NCBI GenBank assembly: GCA_023079485.1
Contig: CM041083.1
Location: 108,975,554-109,039,553 of the forward strand
DNA length: 64,000 bases
DNA from: Archilochus colubris
Taxonomy: Eukaryota > Chordata > Aves > Apodiformes > Trochilidae
Direction: 5' to 3'
Under the pieces are notes generated by a model. The model was not told the origin of the DNA. It searched no databases and worked only from the letters and a program-made list of their open reading frames with translations. The translations under genes and the position numbers were made by a program. Positions 63,441 to 64,000 of this stretch are shown piece by piece; position 1 is the stretch's first letter; each line of letters starts with the position of its first letter.

Positions 63441-64000
63441 CAGAGAGTTGGACAATGGTAAGTAGCAGCCAGCCCCACACTCATGACAGCTGGAATTGTT
63501 CCTGGGCCTCCAGAATTACTGGAGGTATCCCAGTAGACCCAAATGAGATAGGGAACTGATTATGGCTTTGCCAGAGTTGCAGGTGCACATCATAAGAAGA
63601 CAGAACAACAATCTGCATGAGCAGTAAAAATAAAGGAGAAGCATGTATAACTGACATGCAACACAGAGCAAACAGAAAATCAGGTAGAATTTCATTAGGA
63701 TTAATAAATGACACAACACCTTGGGTGTTTCGTTCGAGTGGGATGTGGTAGTAACGAAACTGCAAACAAAAGGAGTTCCTGGCACAACTTCAATAGGAAG
63801 AAAATATGCAGACACTCAAAATACAGGCAGGTCCAAGCATATAGTCAAAAGTAAAAGCTAAGGAGATAGGTAAGGGACCTGCTTGGTAGATAGTACACAA
63901 TAAATTCCAATACATTGGAAGGAGGACGTGACAAAAAGAGGTAAATTGAAAGATTTTGAGGTGGCACAAACGCAAAAAAACTCCAGCCCAAGAAATTAAC
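63441..64000. other. Right edge, no gene recognised
   Basis: No RCAN1 coding sequence is visible on the minus strand, although RCAN1 is the expected next neighbour. Its 3' UTR could begin here without being recognisable. Confidence 0.4.

Noticed and set aside
63358..63456. Plus-strand segment between TCCTCCTAG and CAATG/GTAAGT, 99 nt
   Set aside because: All three frames contain stops and the acceptor is moderate; not enough to call an exon beyond a possible RNA.
1..64000. tRNA genes, CRISPR arrays, operons
   Set aside because: No tRNA B-box with cloverleaf context, no spaced direct repeats, and the window is clearly vertebrate.

Overview
This window is vertebrate nuclear DNA and almost certainly comes from a bird. 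Three things point that way. It carries several 3'-truncated CR1-type LINE fragments on both strands. Its coding exons are sparse within long AT-balanced non-coding sequence. Its gene content and order match the segment of human chromosome 21q22 that holds FAM243A (C21orf140) and KCNE1. There are no prokaryotic operons, CRISPR arrays or phage modules, and most short open reading frames are chance.

Three protein-coding exons are well supported, all on the minus strand. FAM243A lies at 3.9-4.65 kb, a KCNE-family gene that is neither KCNE1 nor KCNE2 at 11.2-11.6 kb, and KCNE1 at 30.86-31.24 kb. Each is a single coding exon with a plausible 3' splice site a few bases upstream of its ATG, as expected for genes whose upstream exons are untranslated. 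KCNE1 encodes the small single-pass beta subunit that slows and enlarges KCNQ1 current. The second KCNE gene keeps the single-pass layout and transmembrane signature but has lost the juxtamembrane Asp-Pro motif and has a different tail. It is the most interesting object here and may belong to a KCNE lineage absent from placental mammals. I could not find SMIM11, KCNE2 or RCAN1, so they presumably lie outside the window.

The rest is intronic or intergenic. It contains four CR1 LINE fragments (14.4, 24.1, 24.8 and 27.6 kb). It contains two solo-LTR-like insertions: one on the plus strand at 17.94-18.29 kb with a perfect 6-bp target duplication, and one on the minus strand at 52.9-53.5 kb with a probable 5-bp duplication. 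A 150-bp unit occurs twice (37.0 and 43.5 kb), with a linked fragment at 38.4 kb. There are also a GGAAGGCA/GGAA compound satellite (22.3 kb), a CTGCA pentamer array (20.4 kb), TA and CAG runs, and a GC-rich island at 37.5-38.3 kb.

On the plus strand at 61-63 kb, three closely spaced short segments have very good splice signals, and another lies at 48.5 kb. They may be exons of an unannotated transcript between KCNE1 and the expected position of RCAN1, but this is inference from splice motifs alone.
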